DNA of 64,000 bases from Bradyrhizobium sp. BRP22 (GTDB lineage Bacteria > Pseudomonadota > Alphaproteobacteria > Rhizobiales > Xanthobacteraceae): the NCBI RefSeq assembly GCF_020194175.1, contig NZ_JADYVX010000029.1, positions 42,001-106,000 on the forward strand, given 5' to 3'. A program made the translations under genes and the position numbers. Below the pieces are notes generated by a model. The model was not told the DNA's origin. It searched no databases and saw only the letters and a list, made by a program, of their open reading frames with translations. Shown here in pieces: positions 1-8,106 of this stretch (positions within the stretch are counted from its first letter, which is position 1; every line of letters starts with the position of its first letter).

Positions 1-464
1 CGCGCGATGATCTCGCGCATCTTCTTTTCGATGGCGGCAAAATCTTCCGGGGTGAACGGCTCGTTGCGGAAGAAGTCGTAGTAGAAGCCGTTCTCGATCA
101 CGGGTCCGATCGTCACCTGTGTGCCCGGCCACAGCGACTGCACGGCTTCCGCCAGCACATGGGCGCAATCATGCCGGATCAGTTCCAGCGCGCGCTTATC
201 GTCGCGCGAGATCAGCTCGATCTTCGCGTCGTCCGTGAGGGGATCGTTGAGGTCATGCAGAACGCCATCCAGCGCCATCGCCACGGTGCGCTTGGCCAGC
301 GAGGGCGAAATGCCCTGGGCGATATCGAGCCCGGTGATATTCCTGGGAAATTCGCATTTCGCCCCGTCGGGGAAGGTGAGGGTGACTTTCTCGACCGGCT
401 GGGCGGGCTTGAGATTGGCGATGCTGTACTGGAATCCAGACTCGGATTTGCGCTCGTCGGGCAT
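1..464 (-). CDS. thrS: Threonyl-tRNA synthetase, N-terminal part (cut by window edge)
   Basis: This is the first 154 codons of threonyl-tRNA synthetase, which charges tRNA-Thr in the cytoplasm. The gene runs leftward off the window. Residues about 22-85 form the TGS domain. Residues 98-102 carry the HxxxH signature (HDCAH) of the second additional, editing-type domain, followed by the conserved IGPVIENGFYYDF stretch. The ATG at 464 is preceded by a good AGGAGA ribosome-binding site, and an overlapping ATG at 469 is in another frame. The catalytic core and anticodon-binding domain are outside the window. The identification is firm; only the length is unknown. Confidence 0.95.
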   Translation of the reverse strand, partial: MPDERKSESGFQYSIANLKPAQPVEKVTLTFPDGAKCEFPRNITGLDIAQGISPSLAKRTVAMALDGVLHDLNDPLTDDAKIELISRDDKRALELIRHDCAHVLAEAVQSLWPGTQVTIGPVIENGFYYDFFRNEPFTPEDFAAIEKKMREIIA

Positions 465-710
465 GTCATTCTCCTGTAGCTCACTCCTGCGAACGAACGC
501 AGGTAAGCGGAAAGCAGCGATATAGCAGGGGATTCCGCCGACGCAATCCGGCAATATCAAGAAATCGGCGAGGAATTGACTTGGCCGCTCTGGCCGCAGG
601 ACGTTCAATTGCTATGTATCAACAGATCTTCGGTCGTGATCTCCGCCGCCGAGGTTTGGCTTGCAAATGCGGCCTTTTCTTCCTCGCCCGGCTGGTTTAC
701 ATGCATTTGC

Positions 711-1880
711 ATGAAAATGATGCCCGCGACAGGCCGCTTCGCGCCCACGTCTCTCATGCTTGGAAACATCGTCACCGGCTGCTCCGTGCTGGCGCCGGCG
801 GGGATGCTTCCGGAACTGTCTGGCGCGCTGGACGTCTCGATCCACGCCGCAGGACTCCTGATCACCTTCGGTGCGATGGTCTTGTGCATCGGCTCGCCCC
901 TGACCGCATGGCTGACCAGCCGCGTCGATCGCCGCACCTTGCTCGGCGTGACGCTTGCGGTGCTTACGGTTACCAATCTCGCGTCTGCGCTTGCGCCTGA
1001 TTACGTGAGCCTTCTTCTCATTCGCCTTCTCATGCTGGCGATCGGCGCACTCTATACGCCGCAGGCGGCCGGCACGAGCGCGCTGATCGTGCCGGCCGAG
1101 CGGCGCGGCTCGACCATCGCCTACATCTTCCTCGGCTGGTCGCTGGCGGCTGCGGTCGGATTGCCGCTGATCACCTTCATCGCGAGCCATTACGGCTTTC
1201 GCGCCGCCTATGGCGCGATCGCGCTGGTCGGCGGCGTGAGCTGCGTGCTGCTGTTGTGGCGATTGCCGTGCGGATTGCTCGGGGCGCCGGTCGATCTGAA
1301 GACCTGGGTCGAACTTGGCCGCAACCGGATGGTGCTCGTGCTGCTGGCGATCACGACGCTGCAGATGGCCGGGCAGTTCGTGGTGTTCACCTTCATGGGA
1401 CCGCTGCTTGCAAGATTGACCGGCGCCGGCCCCAACGCCATCGGGCTCGTGTTCGGCATCTACGGCGTCTGCGGCTTCATTGGCGTCATGATCGCGACCC
1501 GCATCGTCGATTCCTGGGGGCCATATCGCGCGTCGGTGCTGTTCACCACGCTGATGCTGACCGGCCTTTCCGGATGGGCGTTGAGCGCAGGCATCTATGC
1601 GCTGATGGCCGGTTCGGTGGCGCTCTGGGGGCTCGGCTTTGCCTCCGCCAATTCGATGCAGCAGGTGCGGCTGGTTGCGGCGGCGCCGGCGCTTGCATCG
1701 GCGTCGGTATCGCTCAACACCTCGGTGCTCTATATCGGGCAGGCGATTGGCTCGGCGATTGGCGGCGCGCTGTTCGCGCACGGCTGGCTGCACGGCACAG
1801 GCTATGTCTGCGCGGCTTTCCTCGCGTCGGCCCTCATGATCATCGTGCTGACGAGGCCGCGTCGCGCGGCGGCGGAGTAA
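711..1880 (+). CDS. MFS transporter, DHA1-like drug/metabolite efflux carrier
   Basis: This is an integral inner-membrane carrier of about 389 residues with roughly twelve hydrophobic segments. The loop after the second predicted helix reads LTAWLTSRVDRRTLL, matching the MFS motif-A position (GxxxDRxGRR type). Family knowledge points to proton-driven export of small molecules, but no substrate can be read from the sequence. The frame is open from a TTG at 576, but those extra 45 residues are not transporter-like, so the start is placed at one of the clustered ATGs at 711, 717 or 720. It is a single gene, divergent from thrS, with no partner that hints at substrate. Confidence 0.85.
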   Translation: MKMMPATGRFAPTSLMLGNIVTGCSVLAPAGMLPELSGALDVSIHAAGLLITFGAMVLCIGSPLTAWLTSRVDRRTLLGVTLAVLTVTNLASALAPDYVSLLLIRLLMLAIGALYTPQAAGTSALIVPAERRGSTIAYIFLGWSLAAAVGLPLITFIASHYGFRAAYGAIALVGGVSCVLLLWRLPCGLLGAPVDLKTWVELGRNRMVLVLLAITTLQMAGQFVVFTFMGPLLARLTGAGPNAIGLVFGIYGVCGFIGVMIATRIVDSWGPYRASVLFTTLMLTGLSGWALSAGIYALMAGSVALWGLGFASANSMQQVRLVAAAPALASASVSLNTSVLYIGQAIGSAIGGALFAHGWLHGTGYVCAAFLASALMIIVLTRPRRAAAE

Positions 1881-2091
1881 TAAGCTAAATCAGACCGCTC
1901 GCGTCCGAGCGTTCTTGCACAACCAAGACCCGAAGCGGACACATTCGTCGCTGAGAGCGCCGCATCAGGATAGTTGGATGATCGGCACGCGTTCGTCTGC
2001 GCGCCTGTTCGCGAGGCGTGAACTGCGAACCAGATCCGAATTTTGCTTCCTTGATGTGACGCGGCGAGCCAGAGGCATAAGCGGAGACGCT

Positions 2092-2108
2092 TTGCGCGAA
2101 ATGCGCAA
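2092..2108. promoter_or_regulatory. Operator-like inverted repeat upstream of the acid-sugar operon
   Basis: TTGCGC (2092-2097) and GCGCAA (2103-2108) form a perfect inverted repeat around a 5-base AT-rich spacer. Further half-sites of the same sequence lie at 2176-2181 (GCGCAA) and 2200-2205 (TTGCGC), just before the permease start. Several copies close to the promoter suggest binding of the DeoR-type regulator encoded at the end of the operon; that link is inference. Apart from these motifs I see nothing in the 1881-2219 gap. Confidence 0.45.
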
Positions 2109-2219
2109 TAAATCTTGAATGCTGCGTGATATGAGCATATATGGCCAGAGTTTGCTCGTTTTTATTGGTAAAAATGCGCAAAATTGTCCGATATGCGCAT
2201 TGCGCGGGAGAAAACAGAA

Positions 2220-3257
2220 ATGCAGGTTCCAATTAAGCGAGCGATCGAGAAGGTGCCTGGCGGGATGATGGTGGTCCCGCTGTTGGTTGGGGCGCTTATT
2301 GCGACCTTCTTTCCCGATACCCCGAAGTTTTTTGGCTCCTTCACCGGCGCACTATTCTCTGGCGCACTGACGATTCTCGCGGTGTTTTACGTTTGCATGG
2401 GCGCGAGCATCGACTTCCGCGCGACCCCCTACATTGTGAAGAAGGGCGGCACCCTGCTGATCGTGAAGGTTGGCGTTGCCGTTGTCCTCGGCCTGATCTT
2501 CGGCCGCATTTTGGGAGAAGCGCCGGTCGCGGCCGGCATGTTCGCGGGTGTCTCGACACTCGCGATCGTTGCCGCCATGAACGACACCAATGGCGGTCTC
2601 TATATGGCGTTGATGGGCCAATATGGACGTCCGCGTGACGTCGGCGCCTATACCATCATGTCGCTGGAGAGCGGTCCCTTCCTCACCATGATCACCTTGG
2701 GCGTCGCCGGCCTCTCGGCATTTCCTTGGCAGACCCTCGTGGGCGCCATCCTGCCTCTGATGGTGGGCATGATCATCGGCAATCTCGATCGCGAGATGCG
2801 CGACTTCCTGAGCCGCGCGGTGCCTGTGATGATCCCGTTCTTCGCCTTCGCGCTCGGCGCCGGCCTCGATCTGTCGAAGGTCTGGCAGGCCGGTCTACTC
2901 GGCCTCGGCATGGGAGTCGCCGTGGTGGTGGTGACCGGCATCCCGCTGTTCTTCGCCGATCGCATCACTGGCGGGAATGGTGTCGCCGGTGTTGCGGCGG
3001 CCTCGACGGCCGGCAACGCGGCGGCCGTCCCGGCGATTGTCGCGGCAGCCAATCCGGCCTATACGGACGCAGCGCGGCCTGCGACCATCCTCGTCGCAGC
3101 CTGTGTCGTGGTTACCGCAATCCTCGTGCCGATCGCCACCGCCTGGACGGCTCGCGTCGTTGGTCGCGATGTCGAGGAGCCCGCAGAAGAGGACGTGGCT
3201 TCTGCCGGCAAGATGACCCCCGCGGCGCGCCCGGCTGTCACCAAGGCAGCTCACTGA
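2220..3257 (+). CDS. KdgT-family acid-sugar permease
   Basis: This inner-membrane permease of about 345 residues belongs to the 2-keto-3-deoxygluconate:H+ symporter family. The opening IKRAIEKVPGGMMVVPLL is characteristic of KdgT, and about ten hydrophobic segments follow, with the conserved FAGVSTLAIVAAMNDTNGG stretch near residue 120. The ATG at 2220 matches the KdgT N-terminus and follows GGGAG; upstream TTG and ATG codons at 2184 and 2193 are possible but less likely. The kinase follows 2 bases after its stop. The neighbours are not KDG enzymes but a DUF1537 kinase and a PdxA homologue, so the likely cargo is a four-carbon acid sugar such as D-threonate rather than KDG itself. Confidence 0.88.
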   Translation: MQVPIKRAIEKVPGGMMVVPLLVGALIATFFPDTPKFFGSFTGALFSGALTILAVFYVCMGASIDFRATPYIVKKGGTLLIVKVGVAVVLGLIFGRILGEAPVAAGMFAGVSTLAIVAAMNDTNGGLYMALMGQYGRPRDVGAYTIMSLESGPFLTMITLGVAGLSAFPWQTLVGAILPLMVGMIIGNLDREMRDFLSRAVPVMIPFFAFALGAGLDLSKVWQAGLLGLGMGVAVVVVTGIPLFFADRITGGNGVAGVAAASTAGNAAAVPAIVAAANPAYTDAARPATILVAACVVVTAILVPIATAWTARVVGRDVEEPAEEDVASAGKMTPAARPAVTKAAH

Positions 3258-3259
3258 AG

Positions 3260-4567
3260 ATGGCCCCTAAAGCGTTTTCGAGCGAAGTGGATACCGGTTC
3301 GCGTCAAGAAAACGCGTCAAGCCAAAGCTGGCTGATCGTCGCCGACGATCTCACCGGTGCCGCGGACTGCGCGATCGCCTTCGGCAGAAGGGGACGTGCG
3401 GCCGCGGTGACGTGGGGTGAGGTGACCGACGCGTCGGGTTACCGGCTGCCCGTCCTCGCCTACGACGCAGCTAGTCGAGGCCTTTCGGCCGGGGCCGCTG
3501 CAGCCCGCCATGCCGATGTGCTGGCGCGCCTGTGCGAACCCGGACGTATTCTTTTCAAAAAAATCGATTCGACGCTGCGGGGGCAACCTGCAGCGGAGAC
3601 TGCCGCAGCGCTTGCGCATCTCAAGTCGCGGTCGGGTCCGGCCTTCGGCGTGTTCGCGCCGGCCTTTCCGGCCACCGGCCGCACCACCGTCGATGGGCGC
3701 ATCCTGGTCAAAGGCCGCCCCCTCGAGGAGGCCGAGGTCTGGCGGCGCGACCACACCTATCCGAATGCCGATCTTGTCGACGTTCTCGCGACCGCGGGCA
3801 TCCGCGGCGAGAAGGTCGATCTCGCTGCCGTGCGTGGCGGCGATCTCAAAGCCACGTTCGCGAGGCTCGCCCGGCAGGGCGATGTGGTCGCGGCCTGCGA
3901 CGCCGAGACTGACCGCGATCTGCATTTGATCGCGGAGGCAAGCCTGCATGCATCGTCCGCAACCTTCTTCATCGGCAGCGCCGGTCTGGCGCACGCGCTG
4001 GCCGGCCTCGAAGTCAGCCATGCCGTCGAGCCGCTGCGCATTCCGACGAGCGCATCCGGCACGCTGATCGTGGTGGGCTCGCTCGCCGGCGCGTCTCGCA
4101 CCGCCGCGCGCGAACTGGAGGCAACCGGCACCGTGGCGCATTTCCCGGTCGCGCCGGAGACGCTGCTCAACGATGGTGCCGGCCGGGCGGCGCTTGCCGC
4201 GGACGTGATGAAACGACTTGCCGGCGGCGGCGATGCACTGGTTGAGATCATGATGGATGATCACCCCGACATGTCGCTCGGCCCGCAGCTCGCCCAGGGT
4301 CTCGCTGACGCTCTGGAGGTCGTCGCACCCGCGATCGGCGCCTTTGCTGCGACCGGCGGCGAAACCGCCGCGGCGATGCTGTCACGCTTCGGCGTCAATG
4401 GTATCCGTCTTGCCGACGAAATCGAGCCGGGCGTGTCGCTCGGCCTCACACTTGGCCGATTGTCCGTTCCGATCGCGACCAAAGCGGGCGCCTTCGGTGA
4501 CGAGCACAGCCTCATCCGCATCAGCGAGCGCCTCCGCGCCGTCCGAACCAGAGGAAGTTTCATATGA
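3260..4567 (+). CDS. Four-carbon acid sugar kinase, DUF1537 family (DtnK/OtnK-like)
   Basis: This is a kinase of about 435 residues. The N-terminal substrate domain begins IVADDLTGAADCAIAF (about residues 26-41) and has KKIDSTLRG near residue 100. The C-terminal nucleotide domain has ATGGETAAAML near residue 364 and a closing GVSLGLTLG. DUF1537 enzymes phosphorylate threonate or erythronate at C4. Paired with PdxA2, and with no LtnD-type oxidase present, D-threonate is the best substrate guess. The gene starts 2 bases after the permease stop and overlaps pdxA by ATGA. Residues about 4-20 are encoded by a copy of a dispersed palindromic repeat (see repeat at 3270). No ATG, GTG or TTG lies between the repeat and the conserved domain. 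Confidence 0.88.
   Translation: MAPKAFSSEVDTGSRQENASSQSWLIVADDLTGAADCAIAFGRRGRAAAVTWGEVTDASGYRLPVLAYDAASRGLSAGAAAARHADVLARLCEPGRILFKKIDSTLRGQPAAETAAALAHLKSRSGPAFGVFAPAFPATGRTTVDGRILVKGRPLEEAEVWRRDHTYPNADLVDVLATAGIRGEKVDLAAVRGGDLKATFARLARQGDVVAACDAETDRDLHLIAEASLHASSATFFIGSAGLAHALAGLEVSHAVEPLRIPTSASGTLIVVGSLAGASRTAARELEATGTVAHFPVAPETLLNDGAGRAALAADVMKRLAGGGDALVEIMMDDHPDMSLGPQLAQGLADALEVVAPAIGAFAATGGETAAAMLSRFGVNGIRLADEIEPGVSLGLTLGRLSVPIATKAGAFGDEHSLIRISERLRAVRTRGSFI
3270..3320. repeat. Palindromic dispersed repeat lying inside the kinase reading frame
   Basis: This is the Bradyrhizobium-type repeat beginning AGCGTTTTCGAGCGAA. GCGTTTTC (3272-3279) pairs with GAAAACGC (3308-3315), and GCGAA (3282-3286) pairs with TTCGC (3298-3302). 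A shortened relative lies at 33261-33298. It falls directly after the ATG of the kinase and is read in frame. Confidence 0.8.
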
Positions 4568-5562
4568 CTCGTCCGACCATTGCGATCACCATGGGAGATC
4601 CGGCCGGTATCGGGCCCGAGGTGATCATGAAGGCGCTGGCGCAGCCGGAGGTGCAGGCGATCTGCAACGCGCTCGTGATCGGCGACGCCAACCGTCTGCG
4701 CAAGGCCGGTCAGATCGTCGGCGTGTCGCTTAAGGTCGATGCGTTGAGCGACGCGAAGGAGGCGAATTTTGCGTCGAAGGCCGTGCAGTGCGTTGACCTG
4801 AAGCTGGTGCCGGACGATCTGCCGTTCGGCAAGGTTTCGGCGACGGCAGGTGAGGCGGCCTATCGTTACATCGAGAAGGCCGTGCAGGTGGTGCAGGCAG
4901 GGCTCGCTCAGGGCATCTGCACCGCACCGCTCTCCAAGGAAGCGCTGCATGCGGCCGGCCACAAATATCCCGGCCATACCGAGCTCCTCGCGCATCTGAC
5001 CGGCACGCCGGAAGTGTCGATGATGCTGGTGTCGCCGAAACTCCGCGTCATTCACGTGACCACGCATATCGGCCTGCTCGATGCGATCGAGAAGATCGAG
5101 CCCGGTCTCGTCGAGCGTGTCATCGCGCGCGGACATGACGTGCTGGTGCGCGCCGGCATCGCCAATCCGAAGATCGGCGTCTGCGCCATCAATCCGCATG
5201 CCGGCGAGAACGGGTTGTTCGGTCGCGGCGAGGAAGCCGCGAAGATCACGCCGGCCGTGGAAGCCTGTCAGCGCAAGGGCTGGGACGTGCGCGGCCCCCT
5301 GCCTGCCGACACGCTGTTCTTCCTGGCCGGCCGCGGCGACTACGACATGGTGGTCGCGATGTATCACGATCAGGGCCATGGCCCCATCAAGGTGCTGGGG
5401 CTGGAAGCCGGTGTGAACATCACTGTCGGCCTGCCGGTGATCCGCACCTCGGTCGATCACGGAACCGCCTTCGACATCGCGGGCAAGGGCATCGCCGACG
5501 AGCGCAGCCTGATCGAGGCGCTGCGGCAGGCGGTCGATCTCGCGCCGAAGAAGGCGGCTTGA
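4564..5562 (+). CDS. pdxA2: 4-hydroxythreonine-4-phosphate dehydrogenase family, PdxA2-type (threonate/erythronate phosphate)
   Basis: This protein of 332 residues belongs to the PdxA family. MGDPAGIGPEVIMKAL lies near residue 11, PGHTELLA near 138 and YHDQGHGPIK near 267; the histidines in the latter two bind the divalent metal. PdxA makes a vitamin B6 precursor, but PdxA2 paralogues next to DUF1537 kinases oxidise and decarboxylate 4-phospho-threonate or -erythronate to dihydroxyacetone phosphate. The operon context (permease, kinase, PdxA2, DeoR) supports the catabolic role. The ATG overlaps the kinase stop codon, indicating translational coupling, and GAGGAAG precedes it. Without a genome-wide check a true PdxA role cannot be excluded. 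Confidence 0.9.
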   Translation: MTRPTIAITMGDPAGIGPEVIMKALAQPEVQAICNALVIGDANRLRKAGQIVGVSLKVDALSDAKEANFASKAVQCVDLKLVPDDLPFGKVSATAGEAAYRYIEKAVQVVQAGLAQGICTAPLSKEALHAAGHKYPGHTELLAHLTGTPEVSMMLVSPKLRVIHVTTHIGLLDAIEKIEPGLVERVIARGHDVLVRAGIANPKIGVCAINPHAGENGLFGRGEEAAKITPAVEACQRKGWDVRGPLPADTLFFLAGRGDYDMVVAMYHDQGHGPIKVLGLEAGVNITVGLPVIRTSVDHGTAFDIAGKGIADERSLIEALRQAVDLAPKKAA

Positions 5563-5585
5563 GGGGCTCCTCAAGGATGAGGAGC
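5563..5585 (+). terminator. Hairpin after pdxA2 (repeat fragment, possible terminator)
   Basis: GCTCCTCA and TGAGGAGC form a perfect 8-bp stem around AGGA right after the pdxA2 stop codon. There is no following T-run. The core CTCCTCA-GGATGAGG is also the end of a palindromic repeat found elsewhere here (12.8, 16.1, 25.2 and 63.9 kb), so this may be a repeat fragment that weakens read-through into the regulator gene. Confidence 0.4.
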
Positions 5586-5704
5586 GAGATGCGGGTTAAG
5601 CGCTTACATTGCGCGGCCGGTGCATCGTGGTATCGATCGGCCGTGCTGCGAAGCGGCCATGGTCGAGCTCGGCTGACGGCAATGAATCTGGGGGCTGAGG
5701 TCCG

Positions 5705-6472
5705 ATGTCGATACGCAGCAAGGAGCGTCACGCTCGTCTGTTGGAAGCACTGAACGCGGGAGAGATCGATGTCGACGATCTCGCACGGCGGTTCGACGTC
5801 TCCGCTTCCACCGTGCGACGCGACCTGCAGCATCTTTCCAAGAACAATGCCGTGCGCCGCACCTATGGTGGCGCCATTCTCACCGGCCATGCGAACGAGA
5901 CGACGCTCGAGCAGCGCCTTGCGGTCCAGGGCAAACAGAAGCAGGCGATCGCGCGCGCGGCTGTCGATCTGATCGAGGACGGCGACACGCTGATTCTCGA
6001 TGCCGGCTCGACGGTCGCAGCCTTCGGCCGACTGCTGCAGCAGCGGCGGCTGCGCATCATCACCAACAATCTCGCGCTGCTGCCTTTCCTCGCCAAGGCT
6101 CCGACCATAGAGCTTGTGGTGCTGGGCGGCGCGCTGCGCACCACCAGCATGAGCACCATGGGGCCGCTCGCCAATGACGCGCTGCGGCGCATGACCGCGG
6201 ACCGCGCCGTCATGAGCGCCGACGGCGTGGTGAATGGCCGTGGCCTGTGTGAAGCGGATCTGGAGCAGGTCGCACTGAAGTCGCTGATGATGCAGCAGTC
6301 GAAAGAAGTCATCGTTCTTGCCGACGCCAGCAAGCTCGGCCGCGCCGAACAGATGGCGTGGGCACCGCTACCGCCACGCTGGACGTTGGTGACTGATGTC
6401 GGCGCCTCTGAGGAGCAGTGCACGCGTCTCGCCGATGCAGGAGCGCGGGTGATCGTTGCTGGCGTTCGCTGA
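5705..6472 (+). CDS. DeoR/GlpR-family transcriptional regulator
   Basis: This regulator has 255 residues. The N-terminal winged helix (about 5-60) contains the DeoR signature around VDDLARRFDVSASTVRRDLQ. The C-terminal sugar-phosphate sensing domain of the ribose-5-phosphate isomerase fold has DAGSTVAAFGRLL near residue 98 and KSLMMQQSKEVIVLADASKLG near 197. Such proteins usually repress sugar or acid-sugar operons and are released by a phosphorylated intermediate. It sits about 140 bases after pdxA2 on the same strand, so it probably controls the upstream permease-kinase-dehydrogenase genes through the repeats near 2092-2205. The inducer is unknown. Confidence 0.88.
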   Translation: MSIRSKERHARLLEALNAGEIDVDDLARRFDVSASTVRRDLQHLSKNNAVRRTYGGAILTGHANETTLEQRLAVQGKQKQAIARAAVDLIEDGDTLILDAGSTVAAFGRLLQQRRLRIITNNLALLPFLAKAPTIELVVLGGALRTTSMSTMGPLANDALRRMTADRAVMSADGVVNGRGLCEADLEQVALKSLMMQQSKEVIVLADASKLGRAEQMAWAPLPPRWTLVTDVGASEEQCTRLADAGARVIVAGVR

Positions 6473-6515
6473 ACCGGCATCGCAATTTTCCGCGTGGTCG
6501 GAGAAAAATATCGAC

Positions 6516-7805
6516 TTAGCGGCTCGCCGACGAAGGACCGCTTGCGATCCGCGCAAGCGACGTGGTTCCTGCGATCTTCACCAGCACTTCCTTCACCGGA
6601 TGCTGCGTCCAGGCTTGGGTGACGTAGTCGCGATGGGTGACGCCGTCGGGCGTCCGGACGAATACGACGCTGCCGGGCTGCAGCGGCCCGTCCATGCTTT
6701 CGCGGACGCGAATGCCCTTGTCCCTGAGCATCGTCATCAGTTCCTGATCACGCCGCTCGGTATGGCGGGTGTAGGAACTCAAGAAAAAGCCGGTGCGGTT
6801 GTTCTCGATCCAGGAGGCGAACTTGTCGAGCTCGCCATAGACCGCATCCAGCAGCACCACGCCGCGCACGCGGCTGGTGGCGCCCCCAACCTCGAGGCTC
6901 CAGGCGGTCGGCAGGAAGCCGCCGCTATAGCCGACGATCACGACGGGCATGTTGGCGAAGGCCGCCGCCGATTTGGGATCGCCTGAGAGGCGGGCGAGGT
7001 GGGAGGTGGATTCGTCGAGGAAGCGTTTGAAGCCGCCCGGCTGCCAGAATTTTCCGGCGCTGGAATCGGCGGCGTCGACCGCCATCTGCGGCGCCAGCAG
7101 CACCGCGTTGACACCGGAGTCCGAGATCTGCTGCGGCACCAATTGCCGGTCGCGCACGTCGCGTTCGAGGGTGGCGCCATTGCCGTGGAAGAACACCACG
7201 ATCACGCCCGGCTTGCGGACGTCGAAATTCTCAGGAACGTGCACCAGCACGCGGCTGTCATTGTAGGTCTCGTCCTGCCAGTAGACGCGGCCCGAATAGC
7301 TGCGATGGCCCTTGCGGCTGCCGTTCGTGACATTGAGGAACGGCGCATCCGAGCGCGGATTGGTGCCGAAATAGGGGAAGGCCGAGGATTTCATGCTGAC
7401 CAGCGTGGTCAGCTCTTCGCGCTCGCTCGGCCGCGGCAGGTTGAGCGTGGGCGTGAGCGAGGCCACCCGGACCGGTGCGGGACGCTGCGGCTCCGCTGCA
7501 GGCGCCGGCGCGGCGGCCTGCCGTTGCCTGAGACTTTCCTGCTCGGTCGGGAAGCGCTCCTTGAACGATGGTGCCGGGAAGCGATCCACGAACGTGTCGC
7601 CGGAAGCGGCTTGCGTGTTCGCCGCGAGCGCGGATGCGCTGGGCGCTCTGCCGCATTGACCCAGCACGGTCGCGAGCGGTAGCAGCAGCGAGGCGGCGGC
7701 GATGCAGCGCCACCGCGATTTTGGCGGGCGTGACGGCGCGGCCGGGGATATCACCCGGACCGCGCGATCACACGTCTGGAACGTTGGGTTCGCAGCCCCG
7801 ATCAT
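6516..7805 (-). CDS. Exported alpha/beta hydrolase-fold protein
   Basis: This protein has about 429 residues. An N-terminal hydrophobic segment (IAAASLLLPLATVLGQC, near residues 34-50) looks like a signal or anchor, followed by a Pro/Ala-rich linker. The rest resembles an esterase: PGVIVVFFHGNGATLERD is an HG oxyanion-type strand, and VVIVGYSGGFLPTAW near residue 292 is a nucleophile elbow (GxSxG). The product is probably a periplasmic hydrolase; the substrate is unknown. The start is set at the ATG at 7805 because residues further upstream lack features. The gene is convergent with the DeoR gene and divergent from the APC permease. Confidence 0.7.
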   Translation of the reverse strand: MIGAANPTFQTCDRAVRVISPAAPSRPPKSRWRCIAAASLLLPLATVLGQCGRAPSASALAANTQAASGDTFVDRFPAPSFKERFPTEQESLRQRQAAAPAPAAEPQRPAPVRVASLTPTLNLPRPSEREELTTLVSMKSSAFPYFGTNPRSDAPFLNVTNGSRKGHRSYSGRVYWQDETYNDSRVLVHVPENFDVRKPGVIVVFFHGNGATLERDVRDRQLVPQQISDSGVNAVLLAPQMAVDAADSSAGKFWQPGGFKRFLDESTSHLARLSGDPKSAAAFANMPVVIVGYSGGFLPTAWSLEVGGATSRVRGVVLLDAVYGELDKFASWIENNRTGFFLSSYTRHTERRDQELMTMLRDKGIRVRESMDGPLQPGSVVFVRTPDGVTHRDYVTQAWTQHPVKEVLVKIAGTTSLARIASGPSSASR

Positions 7806-7985
7806 CCACCCACTTACCCCGAAACTCCCGGCCAATGCCGAATCTGAGCGCACCGGTGTTTAGGTGACGTTAAGCTTCCGGAAAACTTCCCCATCCGGAA
7901 GTAGCAACAAGACCATCCAATCGTGTCGCGATTGTGGGCCGGCTTCCGTGTTTACACAGACATCGGCCGTTTGAAGGCAGTTCTA

Positions 7986-7999
7986 GGTACTATAGTACC
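7986..7999. promoter_or_regulatory. Perfect 14-bp palindrome upstream of APC permease
   Basis: GGTACTATAGTACC is a perfect palindrome, 108 bases before the permease start in the 7806-8106 divergent gap. It could be an operator for a dimeric regulator or contain a promoter -10 element (TATAGT). No regulator gene is adjacent. Confidence 0.35.
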
Positions 8000-8106
8000 C
8001 GAATTGAGGCTTAAGTTAGATGCTTGTTAACGTTGCTTGAATTGGCCGTTTTCCGCCTGCACGATCCGAATCGTCGAAGCGCGTGGCGCTGAAGGTACGG
8101 TCCGAT

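Noticed and set aside
612..1793. Long antisense frame over the MFS gene
   Set aside because: Arg/His-rich with no domain; typical shadow frame of a GC-rich gene.
2726..3259. Kinase frame open about 530 bases upstream of 3260
   Set aside because: The upstream part reads antiphase through the permease gene with Arg-rich translation; the conserved domain begins only after the ATG at 3260.
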